Source of the DNA: Cephalopachus bancanus
Taxonomy: Eukaryota; Chordata; Mammalia; Primates; Tarsiidae
Length of the DNA stretch: 64,000 nt
Reading direction: 5' to 3'
NCBI GenBank assembly: GCA_027257055.1
Contig: JAPVLO010002647.1
Coordinates: 1-64,000, forward strand
The notes under the pieces were generated by a model. The model searched no databases and was not told the origin of the DNA. It saw only the letters and a list, made by a program, of their open reading frames with translations. A program made the translations under genes and the position numbers. Numbering within the stretch: position 1 is the first letter of the stretch; each line of letters opens with the position of its first letter. This document shows, one piece after another, positions 45,282 to 57,754 of this stretch.

Positions 45282-46236
45282 TGTTGGGAGCTGGCCATGG
45301 AGGCCCACTGAGCGTTAGGGATCAGGAAGGGCCATTGACCCTGAGACCACTAGGATGTTTTTGGGGAGCTGTTGGCCCCATTCCCCCCCTTTCCCTTTCC
45401 ACTTTGCACTACTGCCAGAAAAAACTACTGCAAGCTCAAGCATAATAACTCTGAGACCAGGACGAACACAAACTAACTTCAGAAGCTCATTCCCTTTTTT
45501 CCCACAGACTGGGGTTTTTGGTTTTCATACAACTTATAGTCCAAACTTAGGTCACATTGAGGACTTAATGTTGGTCACAGGCTTTTTGTATGTGACTTAA
45601 GATTATAGCAATATAAGTTTTGGAAAATAGGTTATAGAGATAAGTTTTTAGGTAGCCATTTTGTTTAAAAATGCAGCCAGCTTACTTTAATTTTTGGGCC
45701 CCACCACGAATTTTTGACTGGGCACATTCCAAACATTCTGCGATGGACCGATTTAGGTTGTAGAGTAAGTGTTTAAGTTTCAATAAGATTGTTTAACTTG
45801 ATATTAGTATAAATTAGCACAGAATGAAGAAGGTTTATAGGATAGGTTAGTCATAGATTAAGGTTAGCACTTGTAATGGATTTTTTAGGTTATTGATTAC
45901 AGAAACATTGTCCTTTAGGAAGGTATTGTTTCATTGATTTTGAGAAACATTAACCAAGCATGAGGAGCAGAAAGAAAATTTTTGGGGTTTGTTCTTCCTC
46001 ATGCCTGAAGAAACATCTGGGGGGTGGGGACGCCCCTCATGCCCTGGCTTTGTATTCAAGTGAAAGACATGTGAGTCTGACTGTGCAAAAATTTGGGGAT
46101 AAAAACCTGCTATAAACCTTCAATAAATTGCTTCTGCTCAATATTGGACAGAGTCCAGTCCCCTTTCCTTCTCCTAGTCACCCACTCTGTCTCACCCCCA
46201 GGAATCTCTGAACCTTGCAGGAGCTGGACTCCCACA
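45282..46236 (+). repeat. 3' LTR of betaretrovirus-like provirus
   Basis: TGTTGGGAG ... CTCCCACA, followed by target copy TTTGAG. Uninterrupted counterpart of the 5' LTR, with one enhancer-like GGAAAGACATGTGAG-type unit near 46060 and AATAAA near 46122. Confidence 0.94.
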
Positions 46237-47200
46237 TTTGAGTGCTGTATTTACATCACACAGAATTTGCATATACTGCTCAGAGGGAAAATTCACAGTA
46301 GGTTGCATGGTCCTCATCAAGATTTAATGTGTACAAAATGAACTGAATATCTTCTTAAAATGCAAATTCTGATTCAGGAGATTTGGAATTTGCCTGAGCT
46401 TCAGCACTTTTTTTTTCAGTTGGAGGGTCTCATTGTCTTCCCATGCTGGGATGCAGTGGCATATTCACAGCTCACTGCAGCCTCAATCTCTTGGCCTAAA
46501 GGATGCTGGGACAAATTGGTATCAGGTGTCAATGCACACAGGTTCAAAACAACATTCATGCTGAGATTTATAGGCCCCCAAAATAGTATATTTTTATAGC
46601 AATCTAATAATAAAGAAAAATGTCTTAGGCACAAATTCATCTACATGTACCTCCCATGGTGTGTAATTTCAAAAAATATATATTGTTTGTTTTTTAGCAC
46701 CCTTAAGAGCAACTCTCTTCTAATATTCCTTTATTCAGTCATTTTTGTGTTGTTCTGAGCAGTAACTGCCATCCTGTGTAAATGTGCATGCTATTAACCA
46801 TGTTCTCCATGGAGCTGATGGAGCATCATGTGAAATCTTAGTCATTCACATTCTCATCCTTTGCTTATATCTGAGGATCTACCACATTTCCAATGGGAAG
46901 CTTGGTTATCCACACCCTCCCTCCTTCCCTGATCACAAGGGGACATTTTTGATACTGCATGTCATACATTCATGGTGAGAACAGTTAATGGAACTAGGCA
47001 ACATGGATGCTGAGAACAGTGGAGCCTCTGGTATGTAGGGAGACATGTCCTTCAAAGTCCTTGAATATCAGGAAGAACCAAAATAGGTGAGAAATACTCA
47101 TTAGGCAAGACCATCACAAGTAGCAGTGAGGTTTGCAAGTTTTACAAATGACAGCCCTTCTGACCTGGGACACATTTACCTGAGAACCAGGTTTTTTTTT
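46237..47200 (-). repeat. Copy 4 of the KZNF-intron segmental duplication (minus)
   Basis: Reverse complement aligns with 53430-55270: GGTAAATGTGTCCCAG, GATGGTC...GCCTAATGAG, TGACATGCAGTAT and TGCTCCATCAGCTCCATG. Its distal part is displaced to 35353-35535 by the provirus. Confidence 0.9.
46407..46506 (-). mobile_element. Old Alu fragment
   Basis: CAGTTGGAGGGTCTCATTG ... CACTGCAGCCTCAATCTC. It corresponds to the old monomer at 54940-55083 in the plus-strand copy, so it predates the duplication. Confidence 0.75.
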
Positions 47201-47226
47201 TTCTTTTTCCTCCAACTTCTCTGGGA

Positions 47227-47512
47227 TTTTTTTTTTTGAGTCAGAGTCTCACTCCTTTACCCAGTTTGGAGTGCAGTGACATGCTCACAGCCACCCAGGC
47301 AATGACCTGCTGGGCTCAGGCCATCCTTCTGCCTCAGCCTTCCAAGTAGCCATAACTACAGGAGGAAATACACTTGGCCAATATTTAGTGTATTGTAGAG
47401 AAGAGGTCTTGCCAATTTGCCCTGGCTGGTCTTGAACCCGTGGGCTCAGGCAGTCCTCTTTCCTTGGTCTCCCAAAATGCTCAGATTACAATTTGAGCCC
47501 CCAGCATGGTCC
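47227..47512 (-). mobile_element. Alu
   Basis: Minus-strand dimer with small deletions, at the edge of the duplicated block. Confidence 0.9.
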
Positions 47513-47604
47513 TCTGAGATTTCTTTCCAGGTGAGATGATCTGGACTAATCACACCTACATGTTGAAAATATGCCTTTGTTTATTTCAAAATTAAATTGA
47601 AAAT

Positions 47605-48205
47605 ATTTATTTTTTGCTAGAGTCTCACTCTGTCATCCAGGCTGAAGTGAAGTGGCACCATCATTACTCACCACAGCCTTGAATTCCTGGGCTCAGTCAA
47701 TCCTTCCATCTCAACCTCCAAAGTAGTGAAACTAAAGGCATTTGCTAATACTCCTGGCTAATTTTTCTTTCTTTATTATTATTTTTTTTTTGAGTTGGAG
47801 TCTCACTCCATCGCCCAGACTGGAGTGCAGTGGCACACTTCTGGCCACCATAGCCTTGACCTGTTGGGCTCTGGCAATCCTTCCCCTTCAGTCTTCCAAG
47901 TAGCTGGAACTACAAGTGCATGCTACCACATCCGGGTAATTTTTGATTTATTGTAGAGATGAGGTGTTGCCACATTCCCGGGTGGGTCTCGAACCTGTGG
48001 GCTCAAGCAATCCACTCACCTTGGCCTCCCAAAGCACTGAGATTTCAGGCTGAACCACCGAGCCCAGCCTCTTTAGTTATTTTTATAGTGACATGAATAT
48101 GCTATGTTGTAGAGGTTAGTCTCAAAATCCTGGTCTCAATCAATCCTCTACCTCAGCCTCCCTAAGTTATAGAATTTCTGGCATAAGCTATGATGTGAAG
48201 CCAGT
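47605..48205 (-). mobile_element. Old Alu interrupted by a younger Alu
   Basis: Outer right arm 47605-47765 and outer left arm 48072-48205 (strongly diverged). The inner full-length minus-strand Alu lies at 47783-48069. Confidence 0.85.
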
Positions 48206-48329
48206 ATATGCCTTTTGCTTAAGCACAATCCTTTCCTTGCTACCACCACACCTGTAGGCAGGAGGGTCCAGAAAGGGCGATAAAGTCTACCTTTCTCTGT
48301 CTTTTGTCACAGAAGACAGATTCAAAAAC

Positions 48330-48566
48330 AGTGAGCTCCTGAAAGGACTGCAAAGAGTTAATTCTTTCCTTCCCACAAGTGCCCTCCCTTGCCAGAAACA
48401 CTGGCAATTTCTGCTACAGCAATGATTATATGGCCCCACTGTCTTACTTGCCTCACCAAACCCAAGCAGAGCAGGACAGTTGACCTCCCTTCTGAATTCA
48501 AATTTTCACGAACATATCTGGCAACCCTCAGCTTGACAATGTCACCATGTTAGGAACACATGGGGG
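48330..48566 (+). repeat. Segmental duplication block upstream of KZNF exon 1, copy B
   Basis: Paralogue of 24060-24516 in the same orientation, without the Alu arm. Confidence 0.85.
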
Positions 48567-48817
48567 ATAGCTGGGCGTCATGGCTCACACCTGTAATTCC
48601 AGTAGTTTGGGAGATGAGAAGTGAGAGGATTGCCTGACCCCAGGGGTTCTAGACCACCATGGGCAACTTGGCAAGACCTCATTTCAGCAATGAAGCGAGC
48701 AATTAGCTGGGCCTTGTGGCACATGCCTGAAGTTTGACATGGAAGTATTGTGTGTGGCCAGCAGGTCAAGGCTGCAGTGGCCATGAGTGTTCCATGGCAC
48801 TCCATTCTGGGCATAAC
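48567..48817 (+). mobile_element. Alu (diverged, shortened right arm)
   Basis: Plus-strand. The right arm lacks the block between GCCTGAAGTT and ATGGAAGTATT. No A tail remains. Confidence 0.84.
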
Positions 48818-49264
48818 AGAAAAAACAGATAAAGAAAGTCTGTATGGTTATTTTTAACAATGACAAACCAACAGAAATAATAATGAAGCAGCAACAATTC
48901 TGTCTGTGAATGCTGTCTTAAGCAGTAACATCAGAACTCACAACAACAAAAATCAGGTACCATGGACACCTCCCTTCTTTGTACTGACCACATGGTGCTG
49001 ATTCAACCATTTACCCTTTACAGCAGTTGGAAGTTTCTGGGGTGTAGGGACATTGACGACTTGATGTGTTTTTTCTAGTGGCTTTGTAATATGGTGGTAA
49101 ACCTGTTATCTACCAGTGTGTTTCTCCAGACCTACTTATCATTATTTATCCAAGTAACAGAAAATTGGAGCCAATCCATATGGCTAAATTCATTCTTGGT
49201 TCATGGAGAGTTATATTCTTATTACTAAACTCAACATTAAAAAATAATTTATTAAAAATATTAC
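48818..49264. other. Unassigned
   Basis: A+T-rich sequence, no gene or repeat recognised. Confidence 0.4.
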
Positions 49265-49836
49265 CAGCTAGGCTTGGGAGGCTGTGGCAAGTGGATCATC
49301 TGAGCCTGCATGTTCAAGACCAGTCCAGGCACCTTGGTGAGACTTTCTCTCTACAATAAATAAAAAAAATTAGCTGGGTGTGGTAGCGCATGCCTGTAGT
49401 TCTATCTACTTGAAAGGCTGAGGTGGAGCCGGGCTCGGTGGCTCAGCCTGTAATCCCATGCCTTTGGGAGGCTGAGGTGAGTGAATTGCCTGAGCCTGTG
49501 GGTTGGGGACCCACCCTGGGCAAATTGGCAAGACCTCATATCTCTACAATAAATAAAAAAAATTAGCCGGGCGTGGTAGTGCACGCCTGTAGTTCCAGCT
49601 ACTTGGAAGGCTGAGGCAGAAGGATCTCTGGAGCCCAGCAGGTTGAGGCTGTGGTGGCTGGGAGCGGCCAATGCACTTCAGTCTGGGTGACAGAGTGAGA
49701 CTACAACTCAAAAAAAAAAAAAAAAAGACTGAGGTGGAAGGATCACTGGTGTCCAGCAGGTTGATTCTGGGTTGGCCGTGTCTGCGCCACTGCACTCCTG
49801 CCTTGGTGACAGAGTGAGAGTGACTCAAAAAACAAA
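49265..49836 (+). mobile_element. Alu interrupted by a younger Alu
   Basis: Outer Alu 49265-49427 and 49725-49836. Inner near-consensus Alu 49428-49724 with an A17 tail. The duplicated target is GGCTGAGGTGGA/GACTGAGGTGGA. Confidence 0.93.
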
Positions 49837-50281
49837 TGTAATAAATGTTTTCATACACTTGTTAAACTCAACAATCAATCGATCACACTTTCTGGTGGAA
49901 ATGTATTGATTTCCACAGCTATAAAGAGAGAAATTGTTCCTCAACATTGTGAAGTAACCTTAGGGTGGAGAAAGGAGGAACAGGGAACAGTACCCCAGAC
50001 CCTCCCTCTGTTGACCCTGCCAATCAGTCAAATCCTCCCACTACTCTTTTGGGTTCCGAACACTTGGAAAGAGTGGCTGTTCACAGAGGACTTAGCTTGA
50101 GGTAGCGGATGGAACAAGTCCCCAGGGTCCCAGCCTAGCCTCACCTACACTGAGGGCACCAGGCCCAGCTGCCAGCAGGACTGTGTTCATTGTCAACTGA
50201 GGAGGAGGAGGCCAGTCCCACTACAGCTGGGTCATCCGAGTCCATCCACTCCCCCTCTCGGGACACCCCTAGCATACTCAC
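49837..50281. other. First-intron side of the minus-strand KZNF exon
   Basis: Sequence becomes G+C-rich towards the exon. The donor GTGAGTATG of the minus-strand exon occupies 50273-50281 (reverse complement). No other feature. Confidence 0.5.
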
Positions 50282-50530
50282 CTTCTCCCAGGTTCCTGAT
50301 GTCCCGGCAGCCTCACCAGGGACTTCCACGTCCTGCAGATCACAGGGTGACAGTGGTTGAAGTGAAGTCACACATAGTACCAGAGTGAAGGACATGGCAG
50401 AAAGGACGACCCAACTCTGTGTGCAGGCACAGGAGACAAAGTAACAACCAGAACCCAAAAGCCGGCCTGTCACTCCAGCTCCCGTCTGATTGACCAGTTC
50501 AGACCTCAGCATCCATTGATTGGAAAAACC
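50282..50530 (-). other. KZNF first exon and promoter, minus strand, start codon altered
   Basis: Reverse complement matches the exons ending at 30121 and 51259. It ends GGGAGAAG before the donor GTGAGTATG, so the expected ATG is AAG (50282-50284). CCAAT-type boxes occur near 50485 and 50515 (reverse complement CCAATCAATGG). A 212-codon frame overlaps it but is incidental. The transcript would run towards the intron block at 47200-46237. Confidence 0.65.
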
Positions 50531-50940
50531 TTCAGGCCCCGCCCTTCTGGTCTTGACTGACAGGAGGTGGAAAGCGAGCAGGACTCCGTAGGCAAAAATG
50601 CCTTTAGATTTCTCCTTGCCCCTGAATCTGGCAGAAGGATGGGGGCAGAAAGATTGTGAACCCCTTTGGGCCATGATGGGAGTTTTTGTTGCTCCTGGTT
50701 GGTGGGTTGCTGGACTGTAGGTCGACACAGCCTCTCCTGGGACACACTGGGATTGTAGTCCTGCAGCTCCACAACCCACTAACTGGGAACCATGCAGAAG
50801 CCAGTGTTCCCAGCAAGTCCTGTAAGGGGCCCCTTCACACGTCCCTACAACATTCCGGAGCTGGGAGAAACCTCAACATTTTCTTGCCTCATATAACTCG
50901 CATCTGATCGCATGTCCTGTCACTCAAGACCATATGGCCT
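50531..50940. promoter_or_regulatory. Shared region between two divergent KZNF first exons
   Basis: About 400 bp of G+C-rich DNA between CCAAT boxes facing both ways, fitting a bidirectional promoter. No TATA box is evident. Activity is inferred from layout only. Confidence 0.5.
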
Positions 50941-51259
50941 GGAGTTTTATCCAATCAACTGATGCTGGGGTTTGAAATGGCCAATCAGACAGGAACCGGA
51001 CTGGGAAAGGCTGAGGCGGAAGGATAGCGGCCACTGCACTCCAGTCTGGGCGACAGAGTGAGACTCCAACTAAAAAAAAAAACCAAAAACCAAAAAACAG
51101 ACAGGACCCGGAAGTGAGGGCCAGTTTCCCGGGGCTCTTCCCGGGGCCTTAGTTTCCTCCATCAGCCTCACGTATGTTTTAGCCTGTGTTGCTCTGTGGC
51201 CATGCAGGTCCTGGGAGATTCATAGGGCAGACACTGAGACCCTCGGAAGGTGGGAGGTG
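50941..51259 (+). other. KZNF first exon and promoter, plus strand, start codon and donor altered
   Basis: CCAATCAAC (50951) and CCAATCAGA (50981) precede an exon homologous to that ending at 30121. Its end reads GGAGGTG then ATGAGTGTG: the expected ATG is GTG (51257-51259) and the donor GT is AT. A 5'-truncated Alu (51001-51097) has landed between the CCAAT boxes and the exon. It would feed the KRAB exons at 55497 and 56707. Confidence 0.65.
51001..51097 (+). mobile_element. 5'-truncated Alu in the KZNF promoter
   Basis: Only about 75 bases of right arm plus A-rich tail. Target duplications CAGACAGGAACCGGA (50986-51000) and CAGACAGGACCCGGA (51098-51112) differ at one base. Confidence 0.88.
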
Positions 51260-51955
51260 ATGAGTGTGTGGGGAGGTTTCTCGAGGGGGGGAATGGGGAT
51301 GGCCATGGATGACCTGGCTGTTTAGGGACTGGCCTCTCCATCAGCTCCGAGTCTGGACCCGTCCCTGCATGTGACTCGGCCGGTCCCCTCAGTGTAGGTG
51401 GTCCTGGGCCATGACCCTGTGGTCTTGACCCTGCAGCGACATCGCCTGCTGAGCACTTTCCATGCAGGTCACCACCTCCAAGTGTGCCAAACCCATGAGG
51501 GCTGTGGAGAGGATCTGACCTGTATAGGAGGCTGGTGGGGGGAAGGGGAGGCTATGATCCTGGTTCACTCCTTCTTTCCTCCCAAGAGTTAAACGGTGGG
51601 TCCATCACAGCGTTAAGGAGGCCTCTTGGGCCAACAGGGGTTTTTTGAGTCCAGAAACACCAGCCAGGACTCATGATGTGGGGATCCCAGAGGGACTGGG
51701 AGGAAAGGCTTTGAGAAGGGGCAAAGGGAAGCCGGGTATGGGCAGTTGCTGTTGGATGACAGTCCTGCAGTGGCCATATCTGAATTATCTAGGTGGAAAT
51801 CTCCAGGGTATGTTATTAGTGTCATTGGCCATTTGTGTCCAAATCCAGTCTGACAACATAAGGAGTTGGAACAGGGGTTTTGACTTTATTTAGTAGGGCC
51901 ATTAAAATAAAGTAAATGAGGGGACAACGTCATAAAGACCCCTCCTGGGTTGTGT
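51260..51955 (+). other. First-intron segment of the plus-strand KZNF pseudogene
   Basis: Paralogue of 30122-30860. Contains the RPS7 retrocopy insertion site at its end. Confidence 0.65.
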
Positions 51956-51956
51956 G

Positions 51957-52655
<699 letters not shown>

Positions 52656-53349
52656 GTGTGTGTTTTTTAAATTTTTTTATCCATGTGGCGAAAAGGCTAA
52701 GCAAGACTGCTTGATTGCAGACATCTGGGGAGAGAGAAGTCCTAAAGTTAATTCCCTTTTCCTTTTCTAGTCTTCTTTTCCATTAGTAAACAAACAGAGT
52801 TCCACATCCCCCCTTTTCCCAAATTACTAGCAGCTAATGGTCCAACCATTTGGCTTTTAAAAAAACCACAAAAAAAGGGGCCAGAATCCCCCCCCCAGTC
52901 TAAAATGGAGTTATGTTAAATTTTTGAGAGTTGACTGTCCCATTTTGGATTGATTAGGTCTAAGTTTTATATTATTAAATTAGTAACTCTCAAAAAATTT
53001 ATTTTAGTTCAGTGACTGGTTTCTGTGCACTTTTAGACACATCACTGTTCTTGAGGGGCAAAGGCAGAATTGATGTTTGCCCTTTTGGGGGTTTCTGTGC
53101 ACTTTTAGACACATCACTGTTCTTGAGGGGCAAAGGCAGAATTGATGTTTGTCCTCTGGATTATCTTGCATTTGTGAAGAAGGAAAACGATCCCAAAGGA
53201 CAAAGTAGAACCACCTCACAGAGATGGTGGGGGGACTCAACAAATCAAAGGGGCCTTAGGCAAACAGGAGATCAAGTGAGGGGCTCCCAAGAGGGTGGTA
53301 AGACTCTGACAAAAAATAAATACAATCCATTTAATTTTGAAATAAATAA
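52656..53349 (+). other. Unassigned sequence with a 72-bp tandem duplication
   Basis: GGTTTCTGTGCACTTTTAG starts at 53018 and again at 53090. The two 60-70 bp copies are almost identical. The 72-bp period preserves an open frame of 125 codons (53012-53389), which encodes nothing I recognise. Confidence 0.6.
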
Positions 53350-53786
53350 AAGCATATTTTCTAAATGTAGGTGTGACTGTATTAGATAATCTCACCTGAG
53401 AAGAAATCCCAGAGAAGTAGGAGGAAAAAGAAAAAATGGCTGCTTCTCAGGTAAATGTGTCCCAGATCAGAGGGATTGTCATGTGTGTAAAACTTGCAAA
53501 CCATCCTGCTGTCCTTCTGATGGTCCTGCCTAATGAGTTTGTTTCAACTATTTTTGTTCTTCCTGTGATATTCAATGGGTCTGTCGGACACTGCTCCTAC
53601 ATAGCCTCTTCTGTTCTCTTCAACCAGACTGCTTAGTTGTCATAAACTGTTCTCACCACGAATGTATGACCTGCAGTATTAAAAATGTTACCTTGTTACT
53701 GGGGATCACGGGAAGGCATGGTAACCAAGAATCCCATTGGAGATTGGGTAGATCCTCAGATCCTAATGAAAAAGAGAAACATGTTT

Positions 53787-54000
53787 TTTTTTTTTTTTTA
53801 GTTGTAGTCCCCCTGTGTTGTCCAGAATGAAGTTCACTGGCGTACTCATGGCCACCACAGCCCAATTAATTTTTTATTTACTGTAGAATGAGGCCTTGCC
53901 AAGTTACCCAGGCAGGTCTCATACCCAAGGGTTCAGGAAATTCTCTTGCCATGGCCTCCCAAAGTGCTGGGATTATAGGCATGAGCCTCTGCTCCTAGCC
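53787..54000 (-). mobile_element. Alu (shortened)
   Basis: Minus-strand. Right arm partly deleted between CCACAGCCC and AATTAATTTTT. The empty site is visible near 21008 (GGAAACATGTATT). Confidence 0.88.
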
Positions 54001-54078
54001 AGAACATGTACTGTTGAGGGTCTGTCTAGATGCTCCATCAGCTCCATGCAGAACATGGTTAACAAAACGTACATTTAT

Positions 54079-54363
54079 GCCAGGCTCAGTAGTTCAACCT
54101 GTAATCCCAGCACTTTGGGAGGCTGATATGAGTGGGTTGACTTAGTCCGTGGGTTCAAGACCCACCTGGGCAACTTGGCAAGACCTCATCTCTACAATAA
54201 ATCAAAAATTAGCCGGGTATAGTACCACACACCTGTAGTTCCAGCTACTTGGAAGGCTGAGGAAGAAGGATCACCCGAGCCCAGCAGGTTGAGCCTGCAG
54301 TGGCTGGGAGCGGCCACTGCACTCCAGTCTGAGTGACAGAGTGAGACTCCAACTCAAAAAATA
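54079..54363 (+). mobile_element. Alu
   Basis: Plus-strand dimer. AAAACGTACATTTA before and AAAATGTACATTTA after. The empty site is at about 21071. Confidence 0.94.
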
Positions 54364-54578
54364 AAATGTACATTTAAACAGGATGGCACTTACTGCCCAA
54401 AACAACTCAGGAAAGTTTGAATAAAGAATAATTAGAAGAGACTTGCTCTCTAGGATGCCAAAAGTAAAAATATAAATACACTTTCAGAGATTACATGCCA
54501 TGGGAGATACCTGTAGGGTGATTTCTGCCTAACACATGCTTCTTTGTTATTAAATTGAGATTATAAATTACTATATTG

Positions 54579-54858
54579 GATGGGTGTGGTGGCTCAGCCT
54601 GTAATCCCAATACTTTGGGAGACTGAGGTAACAAAATTGCCTGAGACTGTTTTGAGAACAGTTTGGGCATTTGGTAAGACCTCGTATCCACAGTAAATTA
54701 CAAAAAGTAGCCAGGGATGGTTGCATGCACCTGTAGTTCTACTTGGAAAGGGTGAAGCAGAAGGATTGCCTAAGTCCAACAGGTTGAGGCTGCAGTGGCC
54801 ATGACCTTACCTCTGCACTCCAGCCCGGGTGACAAGAGTGAGACTCCAACTCAAAAAG
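54579..54858 (+). mobile_element. Alu
   Basis: Plus-strand dimer, moderately diverged. Confidence 0.92.
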
Positions 54859-54939
54859 TAGTAATAAATGACTGTAACTTTTGGCCAAAAGATGTCAGCA
54901 TGGATATTGTGTTCCACCTGTGTACCTTGACATCTGATA

Positions 54940-55083
54940 CCAATTTACCAACTACTTGGGATGCTATGGAGGATGCATTCTTTCAGCCCAGGAGATCGAG
55001 GTTACAATAAGCTGTGATTGTGCCACTGCACCCTAGCATGGATAAGAATGAGACATACCACCAAAAAAAAAAAAAAAAAAAAG
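54940..55083 (+). mobile_element. Old Alu right-arm remnant
   Basis: AGCCCAGGAGATCGAGGTT ... GTGCCACTGCACCCTAGC with an A20 tail. Shared with the minus-strand copy at 46407. Confidence 0.75.
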
Positions 55084-55496
55084 CAGAACCTCAGGCTAAA
55101 TCCATGTATTCTGAATCAGAATTTGCATTTTAACAAGATATTCAATTCATTATTGTACAAATTAAAACTTGATGAGGACCTTCTGACTCACTAGGAGTTT
55201 TCCATCTGAGCAGTATATGTAACGTATTCTGAGTGATGTAAACATAGCAATTAAAATGTACATGCCTGTGTTGGTGTTCAAATTTATGCTGTATTGCTCA
55301 CAAAAATAGTGTCTACACTGGCTGAGTGGATTTTATTTTATCCTTTTTTCCCACACTTAATGCATTAGAGGATATTTCTGTGTCACAAATTTTCTTATTG
55401 CATAATAATAGTTGTCATGTCAGCTGGACCCTGTTCTCTTCACTCTTGCTTTACCTAGAAGTCATGGTGACTTGGTTAATGTGTTGTTGTTTTCAG

Positions 55497-55623
55497 GGGC
55501 TGTTGATATTCAAGGATGTGTCCATAAAATTCTCTCCAGAAGAATGGGAATGCCTCAACCCCTCTCAGTGAATATTGTACAGGACTGTGATGTTAGAGAA
55601 CCACAGAAACCTGGTTTTTCTAG
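55497..55623 (+). pseudogene. KRAB-A exon of a KZNF gene, one nonsense codon
   Basis: Acceptor TTTTCAG ends at 55496 and donor GTGAGG starts at 55624. The exon is exactly 127 nt, the standard KRAB-A length. It reads [20 protein letters not shown], then TGA (55569-55571), then KRAB-like residues VMLENHRNLVFL to the end. KRAB-A is the box that recruits TRIM28/KAP1 for silencing. The TGA corresponds to CGA in the second copy at 63180, consistent with CpG decay. Phase fits an upstream ATG-ending exon 1. Confidence 0.93.
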
Positions 55624-55960
55624 GTGAGGAAACTCTCAACACACAATCCCAATTTCATACTAAGGATTTTATGTCGTTCTTTGAAGAATGTTTTCTGGGA
55701 ATTTCTGCTTTGCATGAATGGGTTTCAGATTAGTATTATCAAAGAAAAGTTGGTGATATGTGAACATCGAAATGAAAAAAATTAAAGATGTTTCATTTTG
55801 ACAGGAAGCCTTCTCTATTTTAATTTGACCAGTGTCCTTCTTATATTATTGGTAATTTCAGAAATTTAGTGGGATAGATATAATTGCCCACATCTCATTC
55901 CCATTGCTGCTATAAGTTATTAACTCACGAGTATGGAACTAAGAACTCACAAATTTAAGG
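55624..55960 (+). other. KZNF intron between KRAB-A and KRAB-b
   Basis: Intronic sequence, no other feature. Donor at 55624. Confidence 0.6.
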
Positions 55961-56245
55961 CCAGGCATGGTGGCTCAGCCATGTAATGCCAGCACTTTAG
56001 GAGGCTGAGTTGAGAAGACCCCCGAGCCCCTGGGTTCAAGAATAGCCTGGGTAACTTGGCAAGACCCCATCTCTACACTCCACCAAAAAGTTAGCTGGGA
56101 GTGGTAACGCACACCTGTAGTTCTGGTTACTTGGTAGGCTGAGGGAGAAGAATTACCTGAGCCCAACAGGTGAGCACTGGGGTGGCCATGAGCTTTCCCC
56201 TGAGCTCCAGCCTGGGTGACAGAGTGAAACTCCAACTTAAAATAA
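55961..56245 (+). mobile_element. Alu
   Basis: Plus-strand dimer, no long A tail. Confidence 0.9.
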
Positions 56246-56406
56246 TAAGAAACCCACAAATTGAAAATTCTATCTAAATGTTCTAAAGGTTTTATTGGGA
56301 AACAGTATTTTGGGATTAATTTTCTAGAATTTTTTATAATGAATATGTTCTCTACTGATCACAATATTATGTTTGTAATCTAAGAACTCCAGCAAGAGTC
56401 ATGCTA

Positions 56407-56684
56407 CTTTTTTTTTTTTTTTGAGTTGGAGTCTCACTCTGTCACCCAGACTGGAGCTCCCGGCCACCACAGCCTCGACCTGCTGGGCTCCGGCGATCCT
56501 TCTGCCTCAGCCTTTCAAATAGCCGGAATTACAGGCATGTGCTACCACGCCCAGCTGATTTTTTGATTTATTGTAGAGATGAGGTCTCGCTGCCCAGGCA
56601 GGTCTCGAGCCCTCAGGCTCAGGCAATCCACTCACCTCAGCCTCCCAAAGGCGTGGTATTACAGGCTGAGCCACCAAGCCCGGC
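56407..56684 (-). mobile_element. Alu (young-looking)
   Basis: Minus-strand dimer near consensus with a T17 tail. Short loss in the right arm after CTGGAG. Confidence 0.94.
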
Positions 56685-56702
56685 CTACTCTTTTCTAATT
56701 AA

Positions 56703-57599
<897 letters not shown>

Positions 57600-57754
57600 C
57601 TGTTTTAAATAATTAATATTTTTATATGCCTATACAGTGTGAAATATATTTACAATTATATTTAAAAAATATACAACCATTTAATATTGCCATTTTTTTT
57701 TTTGTAAAAACACAAATGTCTTCCATTTTAACAAATTTTTTAAAAATGGGTTCA

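Larger units (their letters stand above)
35536..46236 (+). mobile_element. Betaretrovirus-like (class II) endogenous provirus, full length
   Basis: The 5' LTR, primer site, gag, dUTPase-protease, pol, env, polypurine tract and 3' LTR are in order. Perfect 6-bp target duplications TTTGAG lie at 35530-35535 and 46237-46242. The dUTPase upstream of protease, two nucleocapsid knuckles, YMDD reverse transcriptase and the 6-bp duplication identify a betaretrovirus-like ERV. All genes carry stops or frameshifts. Two later insertions are nested in it: an LTR (36148-37385) and an Alu (42906-43202). It lies in plus orientation inside a minus-strand KZNF paralogue. The LTR ends resemble those of the solo LTRs at 15349 and 19163, so these are related lineages. 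Confidence 0.96.
53350..55325 (+). repeat. Copy 5 of the KZNF-intron segmental duplication (most complete)
   Basis: The longest copy, leading directly into the KRAB-A exon, which shows the repeated unit is a KZNF first intron. Alus at 53787, 54079 and 54579 interrupt it. The first two are absent from copies 2 and 4. Confidence 0.9.

Noticed and set aside
50141..50779. 212-codon minus-strand frame
   Set aside because: Covers the KZNF exon 1 and donor; the paralogous copies do not keep it open, so it is not a conserved coding frame.
53012..53389. 125-codon frame with an internal repeat
   Set aside because: Repeat comes from the recent 72-bp DNA duplication and no protein family is recognised.
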